Assembly (NCBI GenBank): GCA_020072845.1
Contig: JAIQGF010000010.1
Span: 82,407-146,406 of the forward strand
Direction of reading: 5' to 3'
Origin: Terriglobia bacterium
GTDB taxonomy: Bacteria > Acidobacteriota > Terriglobia > Terriglobales > Acidobacteriaceae
DNA length: 64,000 bases
Positions 35,951 to 44,522 of the stretch are shown here, piece by piece. A model generated the notes under the pieces. The model worked only from the letters and a program-made list of their open reading frames with translations, ran no database searches and was not told the DNA's origin. A program made the translations under genes and the position numbers. Each line of letters begins with the position of its first letter. Within the stretch, counting starts at the first letter, position 1.

Positions 35951-38173
35951 ATGCTGTGGTGGACATTGCGACAGCTTAGGTCAGAGAACCTGAACACGCG
36001 CGCGACAGCGATCGGAAAGCTGGGCCAATCGGGAGACTCGCGGGCGGTGGAGCCGCTGGCGGCAGCGCTCCTGGATAAGGACTCAATCTTGCGGGAGGCG
36101 GCGGCCGAGGCACTCGGCAGGATCGATCCCAACTGGGCCAGGTCTGAAGCTGCCAAGCGAGTGGTTCCAGCCCTAGTAGCGGCACTAAGGAACGAGGACT
36201 GTGGCATGCGGCGCGCGGCGGCGGAGATCTTGGGGAAAATAGCCGACACCCGGGCTGTGGAACCGCTGGTGGTAGCACTCAGGGACACGGAGTACCGGGT
36301 GCGGCAGGTAGCGGCGGAGACTTTGGGCAGGATCGGCGACTCTCGGGCGTTGGAGCCGCTGATGGCAGGGCTCGGCGACCACGAGTCAGATGTGCGAAAG
36401 GCAGCGACGGAGGCACTCGAGCGAATCGACCCGAATTGGGCGAGGTCAAGAGCCGCTAGCCGAGCCGTTCCCATCGTGCTGGAGGCCCTCAACCACAAGA
36501 ACTCCGCCGTGCGGCAGACCGCGGCGGCAGCCCTGGGGAAGATCGGTGACGCCCGGGCGGTAGAGCCCCTGGTCGCGGCACTGGAGGACAGCGTCTCTGA
36601 CGTGCGGCGAGAAGCTGCGACAGAACTGGACCGAATCGACCCCGACTGGCGCAGATCCGAAGCTGCCAAGCGGGCCGTTCCCACGCTACTAGAGGCACTC
36701 AAGGATAGGGCGAAACAGTGGGCAGCAGCGGAAGTCCTGGGCAGCGTTGGCGACGCCCGGGCGGTCGAACCGCTTATGGGGGTGCTCACTGATCAGCACG
36801 CGTACACAGACGCGCGGCAGGCGGCAGCGGAGGCCCTGGCGAAGATTGCCGACAGGCGAGCCGTCGGGTCACTGGTGGCTGTTCTCCCGGACAAGAACAA
36901 ACACGTGCGGCAGGCCGCGGCTCAGGCACTCGACCAGATCGACCCCAGTTGGGCCAAATCCGAAGCCGCCAAGCAAGCCGTTCCCACGCTGGTGGCAGCA
37001 CTCGCGTACAACGACTCGAATGTGCAGCTGGCCGCGGCGGAAGCGCTCGGGAAGATTGCCGACGGGCGAGCGGTAGAGCCGCTAGCGGCGGCACTCGGAG
37101 ACGAGGACTTACACATGCGGCAGGCTGCGGGGGCGGCACTCGACCGAATCGACGCAAACTGGCCGAAGTGCGAAGCCGCCAAGCGAGCCGTTCCCGCGCT
37201 GGTGGCGGCGCTCAGGCACAGTGCCGAGGACGCGCGGAAGGGAGCGAGGTCTGCACTGGAACGGATCGACCGGGGCTGGGCCAAATCCGAGGCCGCCAAG
37301 CGCGCCGTTCCTACCCTGGTCGCGGCGCTCAAGAGGGACAAGGACGCAGATGTACGCATGCACGCGGCTGCAGTGCTAGGGGAAATCGGCGACGGACGCG
37401 CGCTTGGACCGCTGGCAGCGGCAGTCGCGGATGGGTACTCAGACGTGCAGCGGGCAGCGAAGGAGGCCCTGGGCAACCTCGACGATGCGCGGGCCGTGGA
37501 GCCGCTGCTCGTTATGCTCAAGGGCGGGGATTGCGAGCTACGGTGCGCAGCGGCCAAGGCCCTTGGGAACATCGGTGACCCGCGGGCCATGGAGCCACTG
37601 GTGGCGACACTCAAGGAGAATGACTACGCGCGGCACGAAGCGGTAGAGGCGCTGGTGGAGATCGGGGGCTCCGCCGTAATCGAGACGCTCACGCCCTTGC
37701 TTAGTGACCGCGGTCTCAGCTGGATTGTAGCGGGAGCACTTGCTTCACTTGGCTGGCAACCAGCCAATGATGTCCAACGTGCATGGTTAGCTCTGGCAAG
37801 AAGAAACTGGGGTGAGCTTGCGAACACGGGGGCCGCCGCTGTGGTGCCGTTGATCAGCGTTCTGCAAATTGAGTCGGTAGGTGCTGGTGAGGACTTTTCA
37901 GCTAGGGAGATACCACGGTCAGCCATCGACACGCTGTACGTGGTTCTGACAAGCAGTGCCACAGGTGTGGCCGCAGAAGACCTGCGCCGGGTTGGTGGCC
38001 TTAAGGACATACCTGTGTATTCATACCAGTATTATGGCTACAGGGAGTCTGATGACGACCTTGATCGGGACCACTGCGAGAGAGTTGAAATCGAAGCAGA
38101 GCGCCCTATTGATTGCTCACGAGTAAGGGATCTCGCCCGGCAGGAGCTAGGAAGGCGTGGGCTAGAAGTCTGA
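35951..38173 (+). CDS. HEAT-repeat protein (PBS-lyase-like repeats)
   Basis: A 740-residue protein made almost wholly of HEAT repeats of about 31 residues. Units of the GDARAVEPLVAALEDxxxxVR type alternate with units carrying RIDPNWARSEAAKRAVPxLVAAL, with about 20 units to residue 620. The last 120 residues leave the pattern (LARRNWGELANTG, YSYQYYGYRES) and end DCSRVRDLARQELGRRGLEV. There is no signal peptide or membrane segment. HEAT arrays are protein-binding scaffolds; nothing shows the partner. An ideal ribosome site (AAAGGAGGTGA) precedes ATG 35951. The gene lies in a cassette bounded by direct repeats, so it was probably acquired. Confidence 0.85.
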   Translation: MLWWTLRQLRSENLNTRATAIGKLGQSGDSRAVEPLAAALLDKDSILREAAAEALGRIDPNWARSEAAKRVVPALVAALRNEDCGMRRAAAEILGKIADTRAVEPLVVALRDTEYRVRQVAAETLGRIGDSRALEPLMAGLGDHESDVRKAATEALERIDPNWARSRAASRAVPIVLEALNHKNSAVRQTAAAALGKIGDARAVEPLVAALEDSVSDVRREAATELDRIDPDWRRSEAAKRAVPTLLEALKDRAKQWAAAEVLGSVGDARAVEPLMGVLTDQHAYTDARQAAAEALAKIADRRAVGSLVAVLPDKNKHVRQAAAQALDQIDPSWAKSEAAKQAVPTLVAALAYNDSNVQLAAAEALGKIADGRAVEPLAAALGDEDLHMRQAAGAALDRIDANWPKCEAAKRAVPALVAALRHSAEDARKGARSALERIDRGWAKSEAAKRAVPTLVAALKRDKDADVRMHAAAVLGEIGDGRALGPLAAAVADGYSDVQRAAKEALGNLDDARAVEPLLVMLKGGDCELRCAAAKALGNIGDPRAMEPLVATLKENDYARHEAVEALVEIGGSAVIETLTPLLSDRGLSWIVAGALASLGWQPANDVQRAWLALARRNWGELANTGAAAVVPLISVLQIESVGAGEDFSAREIPRSAIDTLYVVLTSSATGVAAEDLRRVGGLKDIPVYSYQYYGYRESDDDLDRDHCERVEIEAERPIDCSRVRDLARQELGRRGLEV

Positions 38174-38241
38174 CTGTGGCGAGACTGGCGGCTAGCGTTG
38201 GCGGTGTCTTAAGAAAGGGGAAAAAGGCTTGGTAGCGCTAG

Positions 38242-38278
38242 AGCGATTAGCTCTTAGGATTTAGACCGTAGGCCCCGG
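38242..38278 (+). repeat. Direct repeat, right copy, bounding the HEAT cassette
   Basis: AGCGATTAGCTCTTAGGATT followed by TAGACCGTAGGCCCCGG repeats the sequence found 16 bases after the glmS stop. Here it runs on into a complete terminator hairpin, so this copy probably preserves the original context downstream of glmS. Confidence 0.85.
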
Positions 38279-38301
38279 CGCCCTCGCCGGGGCTTTTGTT
38301 T
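38272..38301 (+). terminator. Rho-independent terminator, probably the original glmS terminator
   Basis: GCCCCGGCG (38272-38280), loop CCCT and CGCCGGGGC (38285-38293) form a perfect 9-base-pair stem followed by TTTTGTTT. It now ends transcription of the HEAT gene; the partial copy after glmS suggests it once served glmS. Confidence 0.75.
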
Positions 38302-38392
38302 GTGGGCCACGAAATCTGTGCCGGCGCGGGCGCCCCCGCCCGCGGCTCGATTCCGGTCTGGCTAACCGCTGACAGCTAATTGCCAATAGCCC

Positions 38393-38413
38393 GCTGTTCG
38401 TGAAACGAACAGC
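38393..38413. promoter_or_regulatory. Perfect inverted repeat upstream of the flavin reductase gene
   Basis: GCTGTTCGT-GAA-ACGAACAGC is a perfect 9-base palindrome with a 3-base centre, 25 bases before the ATG at 38439. It could be an operator for a dimeric regulator or a small hairpin in the leader. No matching regulator is adjacent. Confidence 0.45.
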
Positions 38414-38438
38414 GCAGCGCGATAATCAAACCAGATAG

Positions 38439-39161
38439 ATGAACCCCCAACGCCAGCTCCTCACTGCCCGCCTGGTGCGCTCCGTCCCGCTCACCAGCGA
38501 GACCAGGCACCTGGAATTCGCGGTCGAAGAAGTTCCCCGCTTCGACTTCACCGCCGGGCAATTCGTTTCCATGAAGGAGCCGCACGACGGCCGCGAGATC
38601 ACGCGCGCCTACTCCATCGCCTCGCCGCCGCGCGGCAACAACACCTTCGACCTCTGCCTGAACCGCGTCTCCGAGGGCTTCTTCTCCAACTTCCTGTGCG
38701 ATCTTCCCGAGGGAGAAGCCGTCCCCTTCCACGGCCCGCACGGCTATTTCGTGCTCAAGAACCCGGTGCGCGATTCCCTGTTTATCGGCACCGGCACCGG
38801 CATTGCGCCGCTGCGCGGCATGTTGCAGTGGCTGTTTGCCGAGGAATCGCGCCATCGCGGCCGCGAGTTCTGGCTGGTGTTCGGCGTGCGCTACCAGGCC
38901 GACCTCTACTACAACGACGAATTCCTGCAACTGGCGCGCGAGCACCCCAACTTCCACTACATTCCCACGCTGAGCCGCGAAAACCCGGGCTGGACGGGTG
39001 CCCGCGGCTACGTGCAGGAGCACGTCCGCCGGCTCGCCCAGGGCCGCACCGGCATGGACGCCTACATTTGCGGGTTAAAGGACATGGTGCTGGCTAACCG
39101 CGATCTGCTGAAAGAATTGGGGTGGGACAGGAAGTCGATTCTGTACGAAAGATTTGATTGA
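38439..39161 (+). CDS. Ferredoxin/flavodoxin--NADP reductase-like flavoprotein
   Basis: A 240-residue FNR-family oxidoreductase. The FAD-binding barrel has RAYSIAS at 56-62, and the NAD(P) domain has FIGTGTGIAPLRGML near 119-131 and a C-terminal YICGLKDMV. The final ILYERFD lacks the extra aromatic tail of plant-type FNR, similar to bacterial Fpr-like enzymes. It transfers electrons between NAD(P)H and a carrier; no ferredoxin gene is adjacent. The start follows a GATAG stretch without a strong ribosome site. Confidence 0.85.
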   Translation: MNPQRQLLTARLVRSVPLTSETRHLEFAVEEVPRFDFTAGQFVSMKEPHDGREITRAYSIASPPRGNNTFDLCLNRVSEGFFSNFLCDLPEGEAVPFHGPHGYFVLKNPVRDSLFIGTGTGIAPLRGMLQWLFAEESRHRGREFWLVFGVRYQADLYYNDEFLQLAREHPNFHYIPTLSRENPGWTGARGYVQEHVRRLAQGRTGMDAYICGLKDMVLANRDLLKELGWDRKSILYERFD

Positions 39162-39212
39162 GCCTTCTTGGGTAGTGGGTAGTCGGTAATCTCTTCGCCT
39201 TTGCCTATCGAC

Positions 39213-39719
39213 TCACCGATCATCATGCATACCATAGGCCCGATCAGCTCTCGCCCGTTCTTCCCGATCAATTTTCTCCCGCTCTTCCGCGCTCAGTACC
39301 CACGCCTCATGCATGTGACTCATGACGCGCTGTCCCACCAGGCAGAGCACGCCGATCATCATGAAGAACGCGCCCGCAATTCCCATGGCGAGTTGGTCCA
39401 CGATGGATGCGCTGTGCTGCCCCCTGGCAAAGATCACGATCGCCGCCCCACCGATCAGGCACACCGCTGCCAGCAGAATCCACAACCATGACTCTTTGCG
39501 CGTCAGGTGCGTCTCTTCCACGTGCAGCGCACGCCCGGCCAGGAATGCGGCTGCCCCCGCCATCATGAGGAACGAGGAAGCCATCCCGTATTTCAGCGCC
39601 GCGTGATCCAGCGAGGCCAATCCGTACCGCCCGAAGGTGTACGCCAGCAACAGCCCGCCCAGAACGCCCACGAACAAGCCCAACGCCTGCCACAACCGCG
39701 CTTCCCAAGGTCTGGACAT
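39213..39719 (-). CDS. Four-helix integral membrane protein of unknown function
   Basis: A 168-residue protein with four hydrophobic segments (about 10-30, 45-62, 77-97 and 107-128). It ends in a charged cytoplasmic tail (AEEREKIDREERARADRAYG). There is no catalytic motif and I cannot assign a family. It is convergent with the flavin reductase, and its upstream gap (298 bases to dnaK) contains the dnaK control region. Confidence 0.6.
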   Translation of the reverse strand: MSRPWEARLWQALGLFVGVLGGLLLAYTFGRYGLASLDHAALKYGMASSFLMMAGAAAFLAGRALHVEETHLTRKESWLWILLAAVCLIGGAAIVIFARGQHSASIVDQLAMGIAGAFFMMIGVLCLVGQRVMSHMHEAWVLSAEEREKIDREERARADRAYGMHDDR

Positions 39720-39912
39720 GCCGTCCCTCCCGGAGTGACGTGAGTTTAGTACTGCTTGCGCTCGCGATGCCAGTGGTTTTATGGAGTCCCGAGTCCCACG
39801 TTGCGAGTCCGCAGCCGCGACTTCCCGGCGCGACTAGCCTCTAGCTCTTGGGCGCTTGCCCCCACCCCTCGCGACTAAATGCAACGTCCTCCGTTCCCAC
39901 CTCATCTAACAA

Positions 39913-39942
39913 CTTGACAACATTACACTCAAGTATTATATT
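39913..39942 (+). promoter_or_regulatory. dnaK promoter overlapped by an HspR (HAIR) operator
   Basis: TTGACA (39914-39919), a 17-base spacer and TATATT (39937-39942) form a strong vegetative promoter. Overlaid on the -35 and spacer is CTTGACA-N7-ACTCAAG (39913-39933). The right half is identical to the HAIR consensus CTTGAGT-N7-ACTCAAG bound by HspR and the left half matches 5 of 7. Binding there would block polymerase. The hspR gene itself closes this operon (44028-44432). The upstream part of the 39720-40017 gap holds only degenerate repeats. Confidence 0.75.
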
Positions 39943-40017
39943 GCTCGGGTTATAAATAGAGTTGTCGTAAGCAAGTGCACTGTTTTAAACGACTTAAGCA
40001 GTAGGAGGCAGGCTCCC

Positions 40018-41961
40018 ATGGGAAAAATTATCGGCATTGACTTGGGTACCACCAACTCCGTGGTGGCGGTCATGGAAGGCGGCGAACCCAAGGTTATCGC
40101 CAACGAGGAAGGCGGTCGCACCACGCCCTCGGTCGTCGGCTTTAACAAGACCGGCGAGCGGTTGGTCGGCCAGGTTGCCAAGCGCCAGGCGATCACCAAC
40201 CCGGAAAACACGATTTATTCGATCAAGCGGTTCATGGGGCGCCGCTATGACGAAGTCAACGAAGAAATGAAGATGGTTCCCTACAAGGTCGTCCGTGCCG
40301 GCGACCACGTGGCCGTGGTGGCGCAGGCCAAGGAATATACCCCGCCCGAGATCTCGGCCATGATTCTCGGCAAGCTCAGGAAGGCGGCCGAGGACTACCT
40401 GGGCGGCGCCGTCACCGATGCGGTCATTACCGTGCCGGCGTACTTCAATGACGCGCAGCGCCAGGCGACCAAGGACGCAGGCCGCGTCGCCGGCCTTGAG
40501 GTCAAGCGCATCATCAACGAGCCTACCGCCGCCGCGCTCGCCTACGGTTTGGACAAGAAGAAGGACGAGACCATTGCGGTCTACGACTTTGGCGGCGGCA
40601 CCTTCGATATTTCCATTCTCGAAGTCGGCGAAGGCGTGATCGAGGTCAAAGCCACCAACGGCGACACTCACCTCGGCGGCGACAACATCGACCAGCGCAT
40701 CGTGGAATGGCTGATTGACGAGTTCCGCAAGAAGGAAGGCCTCAACCTGCGCGACAAGGGCAACGAGATGGCGCTGCAGCGTCTGCGCGACGCCGCCGAG
40801 CGCGCCAAGATCGAACTCTCCACCACCATGGAGACCGAGATCAACCTGCCCTTCATCACCGCCGACGCCAGCGGACCCAAGCACCTGGTCGAGCGGCTGA
40901 CGCGCGCCAGACTGGAATCCATGGTGGAAGACATCATTCAGCGCTCTGCCGGCCCCTGCAAGCAGTGCATGAAGGACTCCGGCATTGACCCCAGCAAGAT
41001 CAACGAAGTGGTGCTGGTCGGCGGCCAGACGCGCATGCCGCGCATCCAGGCGCTGGTGAAAGAGCTGTTCGGCAGAGAGCCGCACAAGGGCGTCAACCCG
41101 GATGAAGTGGTGGCGGTGGGCGCGGCCATCCAGGGCGGCGTGCTCGGCGGCGAAGTCAAGGACCTGCTGCTGCTCGACGTCACCCCGCTGACGCTGGCCA
41201 TCGAGACCCTGGGCGGCGTGGCGACGCCCATGATCCCGCGCAATACCACCATCCCGACGCGCAAGACGGAGACTTTCTCCACCGCGGCGGACAGCCAGAC
41301 CTCGGTCGAGGTGCACGTGCTGCAGGGCGAACGGCCGCTGGCGCGCGACGATCGCACCCTCGGCAAATTTCACCTGACCGGCATTCCGCCGGCGCCGCGC
41401 GGCGTGCCGCAGATCGAAGTGACGTTCGACATTGACGCCAACGGCATCCTCAACGTCACCGCCAAGGACATGGCCACGCAGAAGGACCAGAAGATCACCA
41501 TCACGTCGTCTTCCGGCCTGAGCAAGGAAGAAGTCGACCGCATGGCCAAGGAAGCCGACGCGCACTCCGCCGAGGACAAGACCAAGCGCGAGGAGATCGA
41601 GGCGCGCAACCAGCTCGACTCGCTGGTTTACAACGTCGACAAGATGCTGCGCGAGCACGGCGACAAGATCTCCGGCAGCGAGCGCGGCGATGTCGAAAGC
41701 GCTGTCGCCGACGCCAAGAAGGCGCTGGAAGGCAGCGACGCCAAGGCTATGAACGCAGCCAAGGATCGCCTTACCCAGGCGTCGCATAAGCTGGCGGAGG
41801 CGATGTATCGCCAGGCGCAGCCGCCAGGCGGCGCGGCCGGCGCCGGCCCGCAGCCCGGCGGTCCGCAGCCCGGCGGCAACGGCGACGCCGGTACCGAGGC
41901 CAAGAAGAAGGACGAAGGCGTCATTGACGCCGAGTACGTGGACGTGGACGAGAAGAAATAA
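40018..41961 (+). CDS. dnaK: Hsp70 chaperone DnaK
   Basis: A 647-residue ATP-dependent chaperone. The nucleotide-binding domain starts [13 protein letters not shown] and includes [13 protein letters not shown] and [11 protein letters not shown]. The substrate domain and helical lid follow, ending in a G/P/Q-rich linker and [19 protein letters not shown] at 40003-40008 supports ATG 40018. It leads an operon with dnaJ and hspR; grpE, often between, is absent here. It is regulated by the HAIR site at 39913. Confidence 0.98.
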   Translation: MGKIIGIDLGTTNSVVAVMEGGEPKVIANEEGGRTTPSVVGFNKTGERLVGQVAKRQAITNPENTIYSIKRFMGRRYDEVNEEMKMVPYKVVRAGDHVAVVAQAKEYTPPEISAMILGKLRKAAEDYLGGAVTDAVITVPAYFNDAQRQATKDAGRVAGLEVKRIINEPTAAALAYGLDKKKDETIAVYDFGGGTFDISILEVGEGVIEVKATNGDTHLGGDNIDQRIVEWLIDEFRKKEGLNLRDKGNEMALQRLRDAAERAKIELSTTMETEINLPFITADASGPKHLVERLTRARLESMVEDIIQRSAGPCKQCMKDSGIDPSKINEVVLVGGQTRMPRIQALVKELFGREPHKGVNPDEVVAVGAAIQGGVLGGEVKDLLLLDVTPLTLAIETLGGVATPMIPRNTTIPTRKTETFSTAADSQTSVEVHVLQGERPLARDDRTLGKFHLTGIPPAPRGVPQIEVTFDIDANGILNVTAKDMATQKDQKITITSSSGLSKEEVDRMAKEADAHSAEDKTKREEIEARNQLDSLVYNVDKMLREHGDKISGSERGDVESAVADAKKALEGSDAKAMNAAKDRLTQASHKLAEAMYRQAQPPGGAAGAGPQPGGPQPGGNGDAGTEAKKKDEGVIDAEYVDVDEKK

Positions 41962-41968
41962 GCAAAAG

Positions 41969-42043
41969 CGTTATCGGTTGTCGGTTCTCGGTTATCGGTT
42001 CCCATGTCCGGGTTACCGACAACCGAAAACCGTAAACCGAGAA
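41969..42043. repeat. Hairpin repeat, TCGGTT type, between dnaK and dnaJ
   Basis: The left arm 41971-42000 (TTATCGGTTGTCGGTTCTCG and more) is answered by 42011-42043 (GGTTACCGACAACCGAAAAC and more), with an 11-base loop. It lies inside the heat-shock operon and could attenuate transcription or protect the mRNA 3' end of dnaK. Confidence 0.9.
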
Positions 42044-42081
42044 CATTTCTCGAACTAGAAAGGGTCCAGAGGGTACACACA

Positions 42082-42261
42082 GTGCACTTCGAAGTTAACC
42101 AACAACCGTATTTCCTGAATTTCATCCCCGAGGAAGGCCGCTGGTTTCTGTTCAAGGCAACGCGCTCGGGGATCGAGGCCGTACCGGTCGTCAATGACGA
42201 CGAGGCCCCTCTGTTCCCCGACGAGATCGAAGTCGATTCCGACCCGGAGGTCGTGAACTAA
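42082..42261 (+). CDS. Small acidic protein of unknown function between dnaK and dnaJ
   Basis: A 59-residue protein (VHFEVNQQPYFLNFIPEEGR near the start, then VVNDDEAPLFPDEIEV). GTG 42082 is preferred because an AGAGGG lies 9 bases upstream; the frame runs further up but into the repeat. The product is beta-rich and acidic with no known motif. Its position in the chaperone operon suggests heat-shock co-expression. Confidence 0.5.
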   Translation: MHFEVNQQPYFLNFIPEEGRWFLFKATRSGIEAVPVVNDDEAPLFPDEIEVDSDPEVVN

Positions 42262-42285
42262 ACGTAATTGACCACCTGAAGATCT

Positions 42286-43494
42286 ATGGCGACGGCGACG
42301 AAAAACTATTACGAAACTCTGGGCGTGAAGAAAAGCGCCTCCACCGAAGAGATTCGTAAGGCGTTTCGCAAGCTGGCGCGCAAGTACCATCCCGACGTCA
42401 ATCCCGGCGACAAGGCGGCGGAAGAAAAATTCAAGCTGCTCTCGGAAGCCAACGACGTCCTCAGCGATCCCAAGAAGCGCAAGATCTACGACCAGCTCGG
42501 CTACTACTCGGACAACATCGATCCGGCGGCGGCCGAGGCCTACGCGCGCAGCGGCGGAGGATTCGGGGGTCCGCCTCCGGGCGGTCGCGGCGGCCAGGAA
42601 GTTCCGTTCGATTTCAGCGGCTTCGATTTTTCCGATTTGTTCGAAGCTGGCGGCGCGCAACAACAGCCGCGGCGCGGCGGCGGGTTCCGCGACATTTTCT
42701 CCAGCATGTTCAGCGGCGGACGCGGCGGCGCGGCCGTCGAGGAGCAGCCCGAGCCGGGCACCGACCTGGAATACCAGGTCAGCGTCGGCTTCTGGCAGGC
42801 CATCCGCGGCGCCGTCATGCGCCTGAACATCACCCGCCACGATAGCTGCGGCAACTGCCACGGGCGCGGCTACATCGAGTCGCCCGGCGTCTGCCCCGAA
42901 TGCAAGGGCTCGGGCCACATCCAGCAGACCAGCGGGCGCATGAAATTCAACAGCGTTTGCCCGCGCTGCGGCGGCACCGGAAAGTTGCGCACGGTGTGCC
43001 ACGTCTGCGGCGGAGAGGGCGTGGTGCAGCGCACCGAACCGCTCGAGGTGCGCATCAAGGCGGGTACGCGCGACGGACAGCGCGTCCGCCTGGCCGGCAA
43101 AGGCAACGCCGGACCGCACGGCGGGCCTCCGGGCGATCTCTACATCATCGTGCGCGCCGGCGATCATCCCGTCTTCCATCGCGACGGCGACAATATCAAC
43201 GTGGCGGTGCCCGTCACCGTCACCGAAGCCGCCATGGGCGCCAAGATCGAAGTGCCGACGATTGACGGCCGCGCGCTGCTGCGCATTCCGCCCGGCACGC
43301 AGAGCGGCCAGAAGCTGCGCCTGCGCGAGAAGGGCGTGCCGTCGGCGACCAAGGACGGCGCGCGCGGCGACGAGATCGTCGAGGTCAAGATCGCTGTGCC
43401 CATGCCGCACGACGAAAAGACAAAAGAATTGTTGCGCGAGTTGGCAAAGCTGAACCCGGAAGATCCGCGGGCGGAGCTGTGGAAACAGGTTTAA
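42286..43494 (+). CDS. dnaJ: Hsp40 co-chaperone DnaJ
   Basis: A 402-residue type I DnaJ. The J domain has HPD at 35-37. A G/F-rich segment ([14 protein letters not shown]) precedes a zinc-binding region with four CxxCxGxG repeats ([32 protein letters not shown]) and two substrate-binding beta domains. It stimulates DnaK ATPase and holds unfolded clients. Its last 28 bases recur 253 bases downstream. Confidence 0.97.
   Translation: MATATKNYYETLGVKKSASTEEIRKAFRKLARKYHPDVNPGDKAAEEKFKLLSEANDVLSDPKKRKIYDQLGYYSDNIDPAAAEAYARSGGGFGGPPPGGRGGQEVPFDFSGFDFSDLFEAGGAQQQPRRGGGFRDIFSSMFSGGRGGAAVEEQPEPGTDLEYQVSVGFWQAIRGAVMRLNITRHDSCGNCHGRGYIESPGVCPECKGSGHIQQTSGRMKFNSVCPRCGGTGKLRTVCHVCGGEGVVQRTEPLEVRIKAGTRDGQRVRLAGKGNAGPHGGPPGDLYIIVRAGDHPVFHRDGDNINVAVPVTVTEAAMGAKIEVPTIDGRALLRIPPGTQSGQKLRLREKGVPSATKDGARGDEIVEVKIAVPMPHDEKTKELLRELAKLNPEDPRAELWKQV
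43462..43489 (+). repeat. Direct repeat, copy 1 (3' end of dnaJ)
   Basis: The bases encoding the DnaJ C-terminus DPRAELWKQ match 43715-43742 at 24 of 28 positions. Together the copies bracket the small membrane-protein gene. Confidence 0.7.
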
Positions 43495-43523
43495 CCAATC
43501 TGTTTGTGCAAGAGGAGACGACA

Positions 43524-43706
43524 ATGGAATCCGATCGGCATCCGCTGAGCGCGTGGATTGTCCTGCGGGTGTTCGCCGCGTATGTCGTGACGCTGGTCGG
43601 CCTGGCCATGCTGTTCGGCAGGACCGATATGTCGATGTTCCTGGGAGCGGTGTTCGCCTCGGTCGGCTTGACGTTTTTGAGTTTGCTGTGGTTTTACAGC
43701 CGCTAG
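43524..43706 (+). CDS. Small two-helix membrane protein
   Basis: A 60-residue protein with two hydrophobic segments (AWIVLRVFAAYVVTLVGLAM and a second from about 38 to 58, SVGLTFLSLLWFYS). AGAGGAG lies 7 bases before ATG 43524. The family is unknown. It lies in the heat-shock operon between two copies of the dnaJ 3' end. Confidence 0.6.
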   Translation: MESDRHPLSAWIVLRVFAAYVVTLVGLAMLFGRTDMSMFLGAVFASVGLTFLSLLWFYSR

Positions 43707-43714
43707 CGCCGTTT

Positions 43715-43742
43715 GACCCGCGGGCTAAGTTGTGGAAACAGG
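43715..43742 (+). repeat. Direct repeat, copy 2 (dnaJ 3'-end remnant)
   Basis: GACCCGCGGGCTAAGTTGTG and the next eight bases copy the end of dnaJ and would still encode DPRAKLWKQ in one frame, but no gene uses it. It is best explained as a leftover of a duplication or insertion. Confidence 0.7.
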
Positions 43743-43749
43743 GTGACCT

Positions 43750-44022
43750 ATGTGTGTGATGTGGCTTGAGCTGTTCTATGAAGCGCAGACTGCCTTAGCG
43801 GAGCTCCATAGATTGCGGAGGTCAACTGGTTGGGCCGACAAATCTCCTGAACGCGAGCAACGCCTGGCCGAGTTACGGGATAGAAAAGATGCTGCAGCCC
43901 GCAGGCTTCTCGAACATGAGGAGCGCGACGGCTGCAGGCCCTCGGAAAGAGAAAAGAAGGATCTGCTGCTTCAATGGCGCCAGATTCAGAAGGAATTGTC
44001 GGTCCGAGCAACCGGTCGCTGA
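43750..44022 (+). CDS. Small coiled-coil-like protein of unknown function
   Basis: A 90-residue, highly charged protein (EREQRLAELRDRKDAAARRL, SEREKKDLLLQWRQIQKEL) predicted by eye to be mostly helix, perhaps a coiled coil. No ribosome site is obvious, and it may start at ATG 43759 instead. It sits between the dnaJ remnant and hspR with only 5 bases before the latter; whether it is translated is uncertain. Confidence 0.4.
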   Translation: MCVMWLELFYEAQTALAELHRLRRSTGWADKSPEREQRLAELRDRKDAAARRLLEHEERDGCRPSEREKKDLLLQWRQIQKELSVRATGR

Positions 44023-44027
44023 AAGAG

Positions 44028-44432
44028 ATGATGGCTAAACGCAGAGGCAAAGGTGCTTACATGATCTCCGCCGTCGCGGAGATGTACGGCATTCATCCGC
44101 AAACTTTGCGCCTCTACGAGCGCGAGGGGCTGCTGAAGCCGTCGCGCACCGAGGGCAACACCCGCCTCTACACCGACGACGACCTGCAGCGCCTGGAGAT
44201 CATCCTTTCGCTCGCCCGCGATCTCGGCGTCAACATCAGCGGGATCAGCATCATCCTCGACATGCGGGCGCGCATGGAGGAAATGCAGCGCCAGATGCAC
44301 GAGTTCCTCACCCACTTCCAGCAGGAGATGCTGGCGCACATGACCCAGGCCGACGCCTCCAAGGGGGCGCTCATCCCGGTCCGCCGCGTTCCCATCGCGC
44401 CGGCTCCATCCAATAACAAGGAAAGGAAATAG
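44028..44432 (+). CDS. hspR: Heat-shock repressor HspR (MerR family)
   Basis: A 134-residue MerR-type regulator. The helix-turn-helix AYMISAVAEMYGIHPQTLRLYEREGLLKPSRTEGNTRLYTDDDLQRLE is textbook HspR in substance: IHPQTLRLYEREGLL and RLYTDDDL are its hallmarks. A short coiled coil (MEEMQRQMHEFLTHFQQEM) follows. HspR of actinobacteria binds HAIR sites with DnaK as co-repressor, closing a feedback loop; the same operon ending and a HAIR site upstream of dnaK imply this here. Adjacent ATGs at 44028 and 44031 follow GAAAGAG. Confidence 0.92.
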   Translation: MMAKRRGKGAYMISAVAEMYGIHPQTLRLYEREGLLKPSRTEGNTRLYTDDDLQRLEIILSLARDLGVNISGISIILDMRARMEEMQRQMHEFLTHFQQEMLAHMTQADASKGALIPVRRVPIAPAPSNNKERK

Positions 44433-44451
44433 CTCAGGGGACCCGCAGAGA

Positions 44452-44479
44452 CACAATTGTTCTACGTAGAACATTTGTG
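44452..44479. promoter_or_regulatory. parS-like palindrome after hspR
   Basis: The core TGTTCTACGTAGAACA (44458-44473) is a perfect 16-base palindrome matching the ParB site TGTTCCACGTGGAACA at 14 of 16 positions. With flanking CACAA and TTGTG it extends to a 28-base near-palindrome with one mismatched pair. Just downstream TGTGGAAAT occurs twice. It lies in the 90-base gap between hspR and a convergent gene. It could be a ParB-binding site or, less likely, a bidirectional terminator, since no T-run follows. Confidence 0.5.
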
Positions 44480-44522
44480 CAAGCTGTGGAAATTGTGGAA
44501 ATCTACTGCGCCGCCGCTTCTT

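Noticed and set aside
43553..43759. Open frame ending DPRAKLWKQGDLCV
   Set aside because: It is out of frame with the small membrane protein that has a ribosome site; the DnaJ-like words come from the duplicated dnaJ 3' end, not from a working gene.
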